Assembly: GCF_024158745.1 (NCBI RefSeq)
Contig: NZ_JAMZAW010000026.1
Span: 39,748-103,747, forward strand
Length of the DNA: 64,000 bases
Source of the DNA: Paenibacillus tyrphae
GTDB taxonomy: Bacteria; Bacillota; Bacilli; Paenibacillales; NBRC-103111
Reading direction: 5' to 3'
Shown here: positions 1-8,641 of the stretch, in pieces
Numbering within the stretch: the stretch's first letter is position 1
Layout: each line of letters opens with the position of its first letter
Position numbers and translations under genes: made by a program
Notes under the pieces: model-generated
Seen by the model: the letters and a program-made list of their open reading frames with translations, nothing else
Databases searched by the model: none
Told to the model about the DNA's origin: nothing

Positions 1-2
1 AG

Positions 3-254
3 GTCATCCAGAATCCCGCAGGCACCGGCCGCGCAGCAAGAATCGACGGGCTGACGCTGGCGGGCAAGACCGGTACGGCCGAGCTGAAGCAAAAGAAGGG
101 GGAGTCCGGGCAGGAGAACGGCTGGTTCGTCGCTTACGATACCGACAAGCCGAAGCTGCTCGTCGCTTTGATGGTGGAGAAGGTGGAGGCGAGGGGCGGC
201 AGTCGTCACCTTGCCGAGAAAATCAAGGTCTTGTTCCAAGGCTTCGCGAAGTAA
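3..254 (+). CDS. Penicillin-binding protein, C-terminal end (partial)
   Basis: This is the last 83 residues of a protein that begins left of the window. It contains GKTGTAE, the KTG(T) box of the penicillin-binding transpeptidase fold, followed by a segment (NGWFVAYDTDKPKLLVALMV) typical of the end of class B PBP transpeptidase domains. The family cross-links peptidoglycan outside the membrane. The next gene is a Ser/Thr kinase, and PBP/FtsW/FHA/kinase neighbourhoods are common in Gram-positive bacteria, so the pair may belong together. The catalytic SxxK and SxN motifs lie outside the window, so the class is not certain. Confidence 0.85.
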   Translation, partial: VIQNPAGTGRAARIDGLTLAGKTGTAELKQKKGESGQENGWFVAYDTDKPKLLVALMVEKVEARGGSRHLAEKIKVLFQGFAK

Positions 255-418
255 GCAGCCAGTGCTGCTGCCTGTGAAACCCCGCATCCGTTCGATCATA
301 CACGAGGAAAATCCAATGGTTCCCAATTTCGATAGTTGTGATAAGATGGGAAAGGGGCTTGCGGGCCCGCGCCTCAATCGAATCAAGGCGAATGTTCGAA
401 ACGAAGGAGCAATTTTGG

Positions 419-1360
419 ATGACCCGAGACCTTGAGGATGTGTGCCTTGGGCGGCATACGCAGCTAAAAGGCGGCGCCTACCGAATTGAAGAACGGCTGG
501 CCTCGAGCGAGCTGTCCATCGTTTACATCGGAAGCCCGGCTGAGGGAGAAGAAAGGCTTGCGATCAAGGAATTTTATCCCGGAAGCCTGGCTTTAAGAGA
601 TATGGACGGGAAGACGGTCTTATGCCGCCGTCCTTCGAGCCGCCGGAAGTTTGAAGAGCTGAACGATGCCTTCCGGAGGGAAGCTTCGATTCTAAGCCGG
701 CTCCGGCATAGGCATATCGTCGAATATATCGACCATTTCGAAGAAAACGGGACGAGCTATTTGGTAACCCGTTATTGCCCGGGCAAGCCGCTCGTGGATT
801 TGATCCGGGAGGAGAAGCCTGCGGCGGCGCATTTGATTCGGAACGTGCTGCTGCCGTTTCTGGATACGGTGGACTTCGTGCACCGGCAGGGCCTCATTCA
901 CCGGGATTTGAAGCCGGGGAATATGATGATTTCGGAAGAAGGCTGGCCGGTGCTGCTGGATTTCGGTTCGGCCGTATCACTCGCCGAGCCGGACGTCCGT
1001 CCTATCTTTACAACGGCGGGATTCTCCCCGCTGGAGCTGTATTCGGAGAAGGCCAGGCAAGGGAAAAAGGCCGATTTATACAGCGCCGCCGCGATTTTAT
1101 ATTACAGCTTCACCGGGCGCGTGCCGGCGAACGTTTCCGAGCGGCTGATCGAAGACCGCATGGAAAGTGCGAGAACCGCGAACCCGGAGATCGGTCTGCT
1201 GCTGTCGGGTATGATCCGGTGGGGGCTTGCCGTTCAGCCGCGCAGAAGATGCCCGTCGCTGAAGCTGCTTAAGGCCGCTTTGCGGCTGGAATATATGCGC
1301 CTGAAAGCCGGGATGCGGCGGAAGGGCTTGGAGCCGCCTTCGGCCGTAAACGAAAAATAG
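419..1360 (+). CDS. Serine/threonine protein kinase (cytosolic)
   Basis: A 313-residue eukaryotic-type kinase. Visible motifs are the ATP-binding lysine in AIKEFYP (about K50), the catalytic loop HRDLKPGN (H161-D163) and the DFG motif (D181). There is no transmembrane segment and no PASTA region, so it is not a PrkC-type receptor; it resembles the compact soluble kinases found near FHA and PP2C genes. The start at 419 is chosen because GAAGGAG (403-409) sits 9 bases upstream; the open frame extends upstream to 338 without a good site. The PP2C and FHA genes downstream suggest it writes phosphothreonine marks that the FHA proteins read, as PpkA does in Proteobacterial type VI secretion. That role is inference. 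Confidence 0.9.
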   Translation: MTRDLEDVCLGRHTQLKGGAYRIEERLASSELSIVYIGSPAEGEERLAIKEFYPGSLALRDMDGKTVLCRRPSSRRKFEELNDAFRREASILSRLRHRHIVEYIDHFEENGTSYLVTRYCPGKPLVDLIREEKPAAAHLIRNVLLPFLDTVDFVHRQGLIHRDLKPGNMMISEEGWPVLLDFGSAVSLAEPDVRPIFTTAGFSPLELYSEKARQGKKADLYSAAAILYYSFTGRVPANVSERLIEDRMESARTANPEIGLLLSGMIRWGLAVQPRRRCPSLKLLKAALRLEYMRLKAGMRRKGLEPPSAVNEK

Positions 1361-1628
1361 AGGAACTGTGGGGGCTCTATTCAGGTCATTTGCCCGCTGT
1401 GCCTCCGCTTAGAGGAACTGTGGTGCTTTATCGATGCTTCGCAGGCACGGCGGAATATTTTTCGACACGGTTAGGGTGTCCCGAGTTCCGCTATGTTCCG
1501 GGGGAAAGCGCAAGGATTTCGGATAGCGCATCGTGGTTCCTCTAAGGCGTGTAAGCCGCGCAATCGTGTAACTGTGGCTTCGAAAGCTGCCGAAACGGCG
1601 CTCAATTCGTTACCGGACATAGCGGCAG
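1358..1628. repeat. Intergenic repeat cluster with direct and inverted units
   Basis: This 430-base gap between the kinase and the VWA gene has no convincing gene. It holds two direct copies of TAGAGGAACTGTGG (about 1358-1371 and 1410-1423) and an inverted copy, GTGGTTCCTCTA (1533-1544). A second inverted pair, CCGCTATGTTCCGG (1488-1501) and CCGGACATAGCGG (1613-1625), would let the transcript fold into a long hairpin. AGAGGAACT-type units are, as I recall, a common dispersed intergenic repeat in Paenibacillus genomes; that cannot be tested here. Confidence 0.55.
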
Positions 1629-1771
1629 TTCAGGTTGATTGATACTGGGAAATAGCGGTGGATTCCGTCCGAATGTCGAGGGGCCCCAAAGAGAGAAAAG
1701 CGGCCCGGCGCGTTCTCGCCGAATCCCCGGCTTTTCCCTGAATCTCCGGGCCTCCCCCGCGATTCAACGGC

Positions 1772-1806
1772 AAAAACCCAACCCCCGTTACAGGGCGTTG
1801 GGTTTT
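1772..1806 (-). terminator. Rho-independent terminator overlapping the VWA stop codon
   Basis: Read on the minus strand, AAAACCCAAC and GTTGGGTTTT form a 10-bp stem ending in a T-run. The upstream arm contains the last codons and the stop codon (1790-1788) of the VWA gene. Confidence 0.8.
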
Positions 1807-3809
1807 ACTTCTTTATACCGCAGCTCAATTTCTGTCAGCCGGTCCTCGAACGTGATGTAAATTTTCTCGTTGTAGCTGATCGATTCCTTTTTGTTGCGGG
1901 GGATCGGCGTTCTGCCTTTTTCAATCGTGCAGCGCGTGTTGTGCCGGAGCAGGATCGTGCCGTTCTTCCCGGCTTCGATGATGATGTGTTGCGCCTCCGG
2001 CAGCGGCTCGTTGACGTCAAGGCTCGCGAACAGCTCGCGCAGGCTGATCTGCCGCTTCTCGAACGAAGCGAGAGGCCAGTACTTGACCGGAATGTCGCTG
2101 CCGCTCGCCGTATTGAGGAAGTATCCTTCCAGCCTTCCGGCAAAGCGCGGCTTCGGACGAAGCAGCCAATAGACGGCCCAAGCGGCCAGCAGTACGGCAA
2201 GCACGATGCCCGCGATGATCAAATAACGCTGCACAACGGAGTACACGTTGATGACCAGGTCCGAAGTGACGGAAGCTCCTTCGTCGTCCGTTACCGTCAT
2301 CGTCAGAACCGCTTTGCCGGCATGCATAGAAGAGACGGTCAGCGTATCGCCGTCCACCGCGAAGTCGGCCAGCTTGGCGTTGCTGTTGGAGGCGATCGTA
2401 TAGCTCAGCTTGTCCTGATTCACGTCGCGAAAACAGTTCTTAAGATCTATTTTGGCATCTCCGTCTTCCTTCGTCAGCTCGATGGCCCCGCTGCCGATCG
2501 CTTCGGGCGCCGTGTTCGCGATATCCAGCTCACTGACCGCCGTTTCCCGGTAAAAATCCGAGCTGCTCATAAATACGCGGGCTTGATACTTGCCGGAGTG
2601 AGGGAAGACCGTCTGCGTTTCGAAGCCGTTTCCGTTCAGCTTCATCGGCGTCCGTTCTTCTTTATTCGTCTGCAAATCTTTCACGATCAGCTCAGCCTTC
2701 ATCGATTGGTACACGTCGGCGTCGGCCAGCTTGGCTCCGTCCGCTTGGTGCAGCAGGAAGGCGGAGACGTTCGACGGCACGCCCTTAACCGGCTGGGCAA
2801 GCTCCATCCCCGCCTTGAGGCCGTAGTTGCCGAGCAAGCTGATTTTCACGAAATCCCCGGGCCTTGCTTTGAATTTCAGCAGAAAGGCGCCTTTTTGCGG
2901 CTGGGGAATTTTGAGCAGCGAATATTTGTCCGATTTCACGAACCGGATGTTTTTCGAATTGTAATACAGATGCGTTTCGGTGATCGGATGCTCCGACAGC
3001 AGCACGATATTGGCTTCGTTCATGCTGCCGTTCGGAATGTTGACCGTCACTTCCTGCAGCTCCCCGGTGGCTGTGACAGCCGCGACGGGGACGAGCACGG
3101 AGCGGATTTGCTTGGCGAAAATGTTGTTGAAGATTTCCGGCAGATCGCCCGCGCTTTCCGTAATGAACGACGTGCCTCCCGTCTTGGCGGCAATCGCTTC
3201 GAGCTGCGACGCGTTGACCGAGCCGTCATGATTAAGCCCGACGGTGTAGATCGGGTAGCCTTTCCCCTGCGCTTCCGCGATTACACGCTCCACATCTTTG
3301 TTCGAATCCTCGACCGATCTTCCCGTAAAAATAGGTCCAAAGTCCGTGCCGCCATCCGACAGCAGAATCATAAACGGGCGTCCGCCGCCTTTGCCGCTCC
3401 CGACAAGCTCCGACCCTTTGCTCAGCCCGAGGCCGAGATCCGTATAGCCGGAAAAACGCAGCTCCGCGATTTTCTTTTTGAGCAAATTTTTCTGCTCCTC
3501 CTGGGTTAGCGGGGCGAGCTGCTGCGCTTCGACGATTTTATGGTTGTAGGCGACAAATCCGACTTGGGTGCGGGCCGCCTCGCTCATGTCCATAAACATT
3601 TTGATGACTTCCGCAGCGATCCGGTCCCGGTCCGTGGCGTTCATCGAATAACTGACGTCCATCACGAACACCGCGTCGAACCCCGAATTCGTATCGCCTT
3701 CGGCAAACGCCGATCCGAGAGGAACGAACAGCAGCGCCAGTGCGACAGCGATCGCCAAAATTCGCAGCCCGACCGGGACGCGCCTTCTTGTATGCATTTC
3801 CCCAACCAT
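1788..3809 (-). CDS. Secreted or membrane-anchored von Willebrand factor A domain protein
   Basis: About 673 residues. An N-terminal signal peptide ends near GSAFAEG. A VWA domain follows with a complete MIDAS metal site: DVSYS (DxSxS), a threonine in GYTD and an aspartate in SDGGTD. After beta-rich and Ig-like regions there is one transmembrane helix near residues 540-565, then a cytoplasmic tail of about 110 residues. The start at 3809 has GAAGGGTGAG 7-8 bases upstream; a GTG at 3821 is an alternative. The gene is divergent from the injection-system operon. It may sense or bind something at the cell surface and pass it inward, but nothing in the sequence proves a link to the system. Confidence 0.85.
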   Translation of the reverse strand: MVGEMHTRRRVPVGLRILAIAVALALLFVPLGSAFAEGDTNSGFDAVFVMDVSYSMNATDRDRIAAEVIKMFMDMSEAARTQVGFVAYNHKIVEAQQLAPLTQEEQKNLLKKKIAELRFSGYTDLGLGLSKGSELVGSGKGGGRPFMILLSDGGTDFGPIFTGRSVEDSNKDVERVIAEAQGKGYPIYTVGLNHDGSVNASQLEAIAAKTGGTSFITESAGDLPEIFNNIFAKQIRSVLVPVAAVTATGELQEVTVNIPNGSMNEANIVLLSEHPITETHLYYNSKNIRFVKSDKYSLLKIPQPQKGAFLLKFKARPGDFVKISLLGNYGLKAGMELAQPVKGVPSNVSAFLLHQADGAKLADADVYQSMKAELIVKDLQTNKEERTPMKLNGNGFETQTVFPHSGKYQARVFMSSSDFYRETAVSELDIANTAPEAIGSGAIELTKEDGDAKIDLKNCFRDVNQDKLSYTIASNSNAKLADFAVDGDTLTVSSMHAGKAVLTMTVTDDEGASVTSDLVINVYSVVQRYLIIAGIVLAVLLAAWAVYWLLRPKPRFAGRLEGYFLNTASGSDIPVKYWPLASFEKRQISLRELFASLDVNEPLPEAQHIIIEAGKNGTILLRHNTRCTIEKGRTPIPRNKKESISYNEKIYITFEDRLTEIELRYKEVKPNAL

Positions 3810-4187
3810 CAAAAAACTCACCCTTCATTTGTAAAATGTGTGAAAGTACACCAAAACTGCTATTAACAATCGGCATGACTTTACCGAAAAATTAGTACAG
3901 CGGGAAATAGTAAAAAAATACAGTTTTGTTAAGTTCGACACATTTTTGAAGGGGAGATGATGAAAAAGGGAATAAAAGGATGGATTTATATGGTTAATTC
4001 AGCATATAACAGAAGGGCCAAAAAATAAATGTGTTTGCTCAAAAATGGGAAAATAGTACTTGATTGCCTAGGATAAAATAACTATAAATATCCATAGTTG
4101 ACAAAATAAAACATCAGACTCTATGATTAGACCTGTGTTTTCGGCCTTCATCCAAAAATGCTCGGAAAGGAGTAGGCTATAAGAATC
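3810..4187. promoter_or_regulatory. AT-rich divergent intergenic region
   Basis: 378 bases without a gene, clearly more AT-rich than the flanking genes. It separates the VWA gene (minus) from the sheath operon (plus) and should hold both promoters. On the minus strand TTAACA, 17 bases, then TATTTC (around 3935-3907) is a weak candidate for the VWA gene. The plus-strand promoter is listed separately. Confidence 0.5.
4098..4127 (+). promoter_or_regulatory. Sigma-A-type promoter for the sheath/tube operon
   Basis: A perfect -35 TTGACA (4098-4103) and a -10 TATGAT (4122-4127) are separated by 18 bases. This is the best promoter sequence seen in the window, and it lies 60 bases upstream of the sheath gene. 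No operator-like palindrome overlaps it, so strong basal transcription is expected and control may be mainly post-translational (inference). Confidence 0.75.
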
Positions 4188-6398
4188 ATGCGCCGGTTCC
4201 GGCAAGTTTTTATAGCCGACAGCTCAATGGACATCATCAATCAAACGAACCGCACCATGCTCTTCGAAGAGATCAACCCGGAAAAGCTCGATCTCGTCAC
4301 GATCGTCGGGGACGTCAGAGGCATCGACAGCTTGAGCGATGACAAGATCAAGGAGATTAACCAGCATCTGCTCGTTCGCAGCTTCGACGAGTTTTTGGAC
4401 AAGTTTTCGCCGACCGTGTACTCGTTTTTCAATGCGGCCAACCAGAAGGTTATGTATACCCTCAAGAAGCCGGAAGGGATTGCCGAGGACAGCATTTCGG
4501 AGATCAAGATCGACCAAAGCAACGATTTTCTGAAAATGCTGTTCACGCTGATCGACACGAAGCGCAGCCAAGGCATCCCGAACGTGGACTTCAAGTTCGA
4601 GAACCTGCTCGACATGATCTCCCCGAAAAAAGTAATGGACGACATCCGCCAAGTACGCAAGGAAATCCATTATTTGTACGGGCAATATGACAAGCTGGAC
4701 GACGGCGATCCGAAAAAGCTGGACCTCGGGGACAAGCTGAACATCATGTTCGAGGACGCCAGCAAAAACTATAACAACGTCATGGCCATGCTTCCGCTGG
4801 CGATCGAAGACATCAAGACCCGCCTCCTTCTTGGAGGGGCGCAGGAAGAGAACGAATCCGAAGCGATCCAGATCGGGATGCTGATGATCGGTGATTCCGG
4901 CGAGCTGAAAATTATCGAATCGCCGAAGTCGGACACGATGCAGCTCATGATCGCGGACGACAGCAGCACGAACGGCCTGATCAACGTATTCGAGGACGAT
5001 TACGAGTCCGTGTCGGATACACCTTCCGCCTACGTCAAAGATCTGGTCGTGCGGACGTTCTGCCCGCTGCCTGCGGTACAAAGCGAGATCGATACCGAGA
5101 AGGAAGTGCAGAACTACAACACGTATCTGGAGTTCTACAAGAACGCCAAGGACGAGTTCGTGAAGACCGTCAAGCCTTTGGTGGAAAAATTGTTGGGCAT
5201 CAAAATGTTCTTCGACCAATACTCCACCAAAAACAAAGGGATGCAGCCTTCGATGCTGATCACGAACACCAAGCTGGACATGATCGTGAAAAGCAGCAAC
5301 ATTCCGAGGCTGGAAACGTACCTGAACACGGTCAACTCGAAGAACGATTTCACCGACACGATCTGGTTCGGCATCGTTCCTTCGGTGCAGCTCGATTCTT
5401 CCGGCGCTTCGAAGGTGAGCCGGGAGCGGTTCAGAGGTAACGAAAAGGTGACCAAGCAGGACGGCAACACGATGGAATCGCTCACGATGCTGCTGCAGGT
5501 GATCAAAGACTTCAAAGTGCAGGTGTTCTTCAGCTTCGAGACCGGCGAAGAAACGACGTTCAACAGCATGGCTACCGCCGGCATCGACAAGTATATCGAT
5601 AAATGCGGCCTGCTGGTCCGCAAAGAATTCAGCGAATTCGCGGTGCCGTCGGTTCCGAACTTCACGATTATTCCGAAGGACAAGTCCGGTGTCGTCATCG
5701 ACAGCAAAATGCTGCAAACCGAAGACGGCGGCGTTAAGCTGTCGCAGGAGAAAGAAGACATTCTGAAGCTCTGGATCGAAGGCGTCTACGTCGGCGCAGC
5801 TTATGTGGCGGCGGGGATCGTAGCGGCATACCAGTGCCCGGAATATTTGCGCGAATCGTTCAAGACGGTAAGCCGGGAGTTCCCAGGCGTGCGCTTCGAT
5901 ATCGAGGCCGGGGAGAACGGCCTGCGTGCCGTCACGACGATGGCCAAGGAAATTTCCGGCTTCACGAACAACATCAAAGATTCGATCAACCGGAAAAACT
6001 TCGGCTTCGTGTTCTCTTCCGAGAACGCGCAGCTGCAGGGCAAAGACATCAAGCGCATTACCGTCTACAAGGCGCGGAGCCTTGCGTCGACCGACGACGG
6101 CTTCGATTCGATCTACAAAACGCTGGTCAGCACGTACATCGAGCGCATCCTGCGCTTCCAAACCGGCGATTTCAAACACGACAACATCGTTAAATTTTTC
6201 AGCAACAATCCGAGCAGCCAAAAGAGCAAATGGCTCGGCACGCGGGGGTACGTCAACTCGATCATCCAGGACGGGGACGACATGAGCTACATTATCGACG
6301 ATAAGAGCAACATGTGCCATATCGACCTGGTGTTCAACGGCAACGTGAAGAACCTTGAGGTGATGATCACGAAAGGGACCACCCCGGTTAAAGCGTAA
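4188..6398 (+). CDS. Contractile sheath-like protein (TssC/VipB-like, possibly with a TssB-like N-terminus)
   Basis: A 736-residue soluble protein with no signal peptide. TssC-type sheath subunits are about 500 residues and TssB about 160, so the length would fit a fused small-plus-large sheath protein. The C-terminal third has sheath-like features: a helical stretch around AAYVAAGIVAAYQCPEYLR, a conserved FDSIYKTLVSTYIERILRF segment, and a final beta-rich part (YVNSIIQDGDD ... IDLVFNGNVKNLEVMI). It is first in the operon and directly followed by an Hcp-like tube gene, as in type VI systems. AAAGGAG (4166-4172) is 15 bases from the ATG, longer than usual; ATG 4227 would drop 13 residues. The assignment rests on weak sequence likeness plus gene order and needs a structure comparison. 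Confidence 0.65.
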   Translation: MRRFRQVFIADSSMDIINQTNRTMLFEEINPEKLDLVTIVGDVRGIDSLSDDKIKEINQHLLVRSFDEFLDKFSPTVYSFFNAANQKVMYTLKKPEGIAEDSISEIKIDQSNDFLKMLFTLIDTKRSQGIPNVDFKFENLLDMISPKKVMDDIRQVRKEIHYLYGQYDKLDDGDPKKLDLGDKLNIMFEDASKNYNNVMAMLPLAIEDIKTRLLLGGAQEENESEAIQIGMLMIGDSGELKIIESPKSDTMQLMIADDSSTNGLINVFEDDYESVSDTPSAYVKDLVVRTFCPLPAVQSEIDTEKEVQNYNTYLEFYKNAKDEFVKTVKPLVEKLLGIKMFFDQYSTKNKGMQPSMLITNTKLDMIVKSSNIPRLETYLNTVNSKNDFTDTIWFGIVPSVQLDSSGASKVSRERFRGNEKVTKQDGNTMESLTMLLQVIKDFKVQVFFSFETGEETTFNSMATAGIDKYIDKCGLLVRKEFSEFAVPSVPNFTIIPKDKSGVVIDSKMLQTEDGGVKLSQEKEDILKLWIEGVYVGAAYVAAGIVAAYQCPEYLRESFKTVSREFPGVRFDIEAGENGLRAVTTMAKEISGFTNNIKDSINRKNFGFVFSSENAQLQGKDIKRITVYKARSLASTDDGFDSIYKTLVSTYIERILRFQTGDFKHDNIVKFFSNNPSSQKSKWLGTRGYVNSIIQDGDDMSYIIDDKSNMCHIDLVFNGNVKNLEVMITKGTTPVKA

Positions 6399-6426
6399 CG
6401 ATGCTGAACAAACTTATGCGGTTGTT

Positions 6427-6454
6427 AAAGGAGAGCTTTCGCAAGCTCCCCTTT
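6427..6454 (+). ncRNA. Strong hairpin between the sheath and tube genes
   Basis: AAAGGAGAGCTT, loop TCGC, AAGCTCCCCTTT forms a 12-bp stem with one mismatch. No T-run follows, so it is not a classical terminator. It lies between stop codon 6398 and the tube start 6521, where an RNA end-stabiliser or processing site could raise tube mRNA above sheath mRNA. Confidence 0.55.
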
Positions 6455-6520
6455 CAACATAAATCCCGTCAGCGCCATACGCTGTCGGGGACCATACTTA
6501 CCTTAAGGGAGGATTTATCT

Positions 6521-6946
6521 ATGGGCTTCAGACTGAAAGTAGAAGGCGCAGAAACAATCGAATTGGGCATGGACAACATTCAATCGGTGATTTACGACAC
6601 GGATACGCCGAACGACTCCAACGCGAGATCGACCGACGTAGGCGCGTTCCTGAAAATCTCCGGCAAAATCATCACCGCAACGGACGGCGACAGCGCCGAC
6701 GACACGATGAAGCTTGCTTTGTGGTCGCTCGTACCGGCTGAGAAATCCGACTGCTACCGTAAAGTAACGCTGGAAGTGATCGCTGCCAGCCAAGTGGTGC
6801 GCAAAATCTACTTCCCGAACGCGTTCGTCGTGGATTACCAAGAGCGCTTCGGCGACACGGAAGGCGTAGGCACGTTCACGCTCTTCATCAAGCAAAAGAA
6901 AGACAAAACGGAATTCGCTACAATCGAAGGCGGATACGCGAACTAA
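6521..6946 (+). CDS. Hcp-like inner-tube protein
   Basis: A 141-residue, mostly beta protein that begins with FRLKVEGAETIELG and ends with TIEGGYAN. Length, beta-barrel-like pattern and position after the sheath gene fit an Hcp or phage-tube protein, which stacks as hexameric rings inside the sheath. Similar proteins in Clostridia carry, as I recall, the uninformative label 'membrane-associated protease 1'. The start at 6521 is fixed by AAGGGAGGA (6505-6513), one of the strongest ribosome sites in the window; the frame is open up to 6401 but that part is non-conserved in appearance. The strong site and the flanking hairpins suggest very high expression, as expected for a tube subunit. Confidence 0.75.
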   Translation: MGFRLKVEGAETIELGMDNIQSVIYDTDTPNDSNARSTDVGAFLKISGKIITATDGDSADDTMKLALWSLVPAEKSDCYRKVTLEVIAASQVVRKIYFPNAFVVDYQERFGDTEGVGTFTLFIKQKKDKTEFATIEGGYAN

Positions 6947-6977
6947 TCGGCTTGACCGGTTATTGCAAGCAACAGGA

Positions 6978-7010
6978 GTTAAGGGGCCGTTCCGCCCCTT
7001 AACTTTCTCC
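6978..7010 (+). terminator. Hairpin after the tube gene, probable partial terminator
   Basis: GTTAAGGGGC (6978-6987) and GCCCCTTAAC (6994-7003) form a perfect 10-bp stem followed by TTTCTCC. The weak T-run suggests partial read-through into the dnaJ/FHA genes, giving much more sheath and tube mRNA than regulator mRNA. Confidence 0.7.
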
Positions 7011-7036
7011 ATTTCCGGCGGTAAGGATGGAATCCG

Positions 7037-7480
7037 ATGAACAATTACTACGAGATTCTGGAGGTCGAACGCAGCGCCTCCCCCGAAGAAATCAAGAAAG
7101 CCTATAAGCGGCTCGCTAAGCTTCATCATCCCGACGCCAACGGCGGGAGCAAGCAGGCGGAGCTTAAATTCAAGCAAGTGACCGAAGCGTATCAGACTTT
7201 GTCCGACGCGTCGGCGAGGCAAGCCTACGACGAACGTCTGGACCGCAAGAAGGAAGGAAAAGCCGGTTCGTCATCCGGCGCCGGCACCAAGACGAAGGAG
7301 CGGCGCGCCGAGAGCGGCCAGCCCCAGTTTGATCTGAAAGATATGGAAAAGCAATTCGAGCGTTTTTTCGGCTATCATCCCAAAGGCGGGGAAGCCGGGA
7401 TCAAGAACAAGAGCGAGACGAAAAATCCGGTCGATACGACGGCCATGTTCGAGAAATATTTTGGCATTCGAAAAAAATAA
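7037..7480 (+). CDS. DnaJ-domain (J-domain) co-chaperone
   Basis: 147 residues. Residues 1-65 are a J domain with the diagnostic HPD in LHHPDANGG, then a charged linker and a C-terminal region with a repeated aromatic motif (FERFFGYHP and FEKYFGIRKK). It lacks the Gly/Phe region and zinc fingers of true DnaJ, so it is a type III J-protein. J domains stimulate Hsp70 ATPases; the Hsp70-like protein at 13452 in the same gene set is an obvious partner. A role in assembling or disassembling the injection machine is inference. Confidence 0.88.
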   Translation: MNNYYEILEVERSASPEEIKKAYKRLAKLHHPDANGGSKQAELKFKQVTEAYQTLSDASARQAYDERLDRKKEGKAGSSSGAGTKTKERRAESGQPQFDLKDMEKQFERFFGYHPKGGEAGIKNKSETKNPVDTTAMFEKYFGIRKK

Positions 7481-7507
7481 GCACATCCTGTTCCAACGGG
7501 GGAACCA

Positions 7508-8059
7508 ATGTTGAGCGAAAAAAAATCCGTATGGGTAACCGTAGTCAACGTGCTGATCGCGTTGGTCGTGGCTTTTACCCTGGTTTATACGTATATATGG
7601 AACACCAACGTCGCCCTGATGCTGTTCGTCGCCGTCTTTTTCATCATCGGCTTGACGGGGATGGCTTGGCGAAAGTACGGGCGGGCGGCTGCGTCGGCGC
7701 CCGAAGCCAAGAAGGAAGCGGCGATTACGAAGCTGGCGCTGCTCAGCGATGACGGCGAACGAATCAAGGAATGGTACATTCACGGGGAAACGTCGCTCCT
7801 GATCGGGAAAAGCTCTTCCGATCTCGAGGTGCAGATCGATTTGTCGGGCACCGAGTATGCCGCCCTGGTCAGCAAGCAGCATGCGGTGCTGAATTACGCT
7901 TCCGGCAACTGGTATATCGAAGACCTCGACTCCAGCAACGGCGTCGGCATCAAGAAACGCGGCGAAAGCGGCAAGCGGCTGCTGAACGGTGACGAGCCCG
8001 AGCAAGTGCATTCGGGCGATACGATTTACATTGCCAATACGAGGCTGTTGGTCAAGTAA
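7508..8059 (+). CDS. Membrane FHA-domain protein
   Basis: 183 residues with two N-terminal transmembrane helices (about residues 8-30 and 36-54) and a C-terminal FHA domain (about 90-183). The FHA core shows LLIGKSSSDLEVQIDL, SKQHAVL and the final DSSNGVGIKKR, matching the GR-S-H-N pattern of phosphothreonine readers. The short hydrophobic N-terminus would place the FHA domain on the inner face of the membrane. In type VI systems an FHA protein recruits machinery after kinase action; here it could anchor the apparatus to the membrane (inference). Confidence 0.85.
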   Translation: MLSEKKSVWVTVVNVLIALVVAFTLVYTYIWNTNVALMLFVAVFFIIGLTGMAWRKYGRAAASAPEAKKEAAITKLALLSDDGERIKEWYIHGETSLLIGKSSSDLEVQIDLSGTEYAALVSKQHAVLNYASGNWYIEDLDSSNGVGIKKRGESGKRLLNGDEPEQVHSGDTIYIANTRLLVK

Positions 8060-8110
8060 GGCATATCGGCTTTGAGCTTTGAGAAGAAGCAGACGGGGGA
8101 ATGGATATCA

Positions 8111-8641
8111 ATGAGTTTGACAAGATGCGCCAACGGACACATGTTCAGTACGAGAAAGCACAGCAGCGTATGCCCCTATTGCAGCATGGTCGTGGAGCCG
8201 GCTTCCAAAGCCGAGGGCAAGAAAGCGGCAAGAGTGCAGGAAGACGAAAAGACGATGCCTTATCTTGGGGAGTCCGAAGGCATTGAGCCGGTGACCGGGT
8301 GGCTTGTCTGCATCGAAGGGCCGCAGCAGGGTCAGGATTACCGGATCATGGCGGAGAAAAATTTCATCGGCCGGGCCGAGGATATGCACATCCGGATCAT
8401 CGGGGACAATACCATCTCCCGCCGGAATCACGCGGTCGTCGTGTACGACCCGAAGAAGCGGAACTTTTTCCTGCTGCCGGGCGATGCGTCGGGGCTCGCT
8501 TACCATAACAACGAAGCGGTCTACACGCCGGTCGAATTAACCGCGTACGATGTCGTGCAGCTCGGACACAGCAAGTTTCTGTTCATTCCGTTATGCGGAG
8601 TGCATTTCGAGTGGGACCAAGATCAATCGGGTAAGGAATGA
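8111..8641 (+). CDS. FHA-domain protein with N-terminal zinc ribbon
   Basis: 176 residues. The N-terminus has a C-x2-GH ... C-x2-C arrangement (RCANGHMF ... VCPYC), typical of a small zinc ribbon. An FHA domain follows (about 60-165) with NFIGRAEDMHIRI and NTISRRNHAVV. No membrane segment, so it is a soluble phosphothreonine reader. ATG 8111 is preceded by a purine-rich stretch (GGGGGAATGG); an upstream TTG at 8072 is unlikely. Its stop overlaps the next start (ATGATGA), indicating translational coupling with the phosphatase. Confidence 0.87.
   Translation: MSLTRCANGHMFSTRKHSSVCPYCSMVVEPASKAEGKKAARVQEDEKTMPYLGESEGIEPVTGWLVCIEGPQQGQDYRIMAEKNFIGRAEDMHIRIIGDNTISRRNHAVVVYDPKKRNFFLLPGDASGLAYHNNEAVYTPVELTAYDVVQLGHSKFLFIPLCGVHFEWDQDQSGKE

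Noticed and set aside
1941..3509. 522-codon plus-strand open frame opposite the VWA gene
   Set aside because: Shadow of the VWA gene, whose MIDAS motif, signal peptide and terminator are all on the minus strand.
4224..6320. 698-codon minus-strand open frame opposite the sheath gene
   Set aside because: Antisense shadow: composition is dominated by Val/Arg/His/Asp without motifs, while the plus strand has a promoter and sheath-like features.
6401..6520. N-terminal extension of the tube protein by 40 residues
   Set aside because: The extension contains the hairpin, looks unlike a tube protein, and the strong ribosome site is at 6505-6513 in front of ATG 6521.
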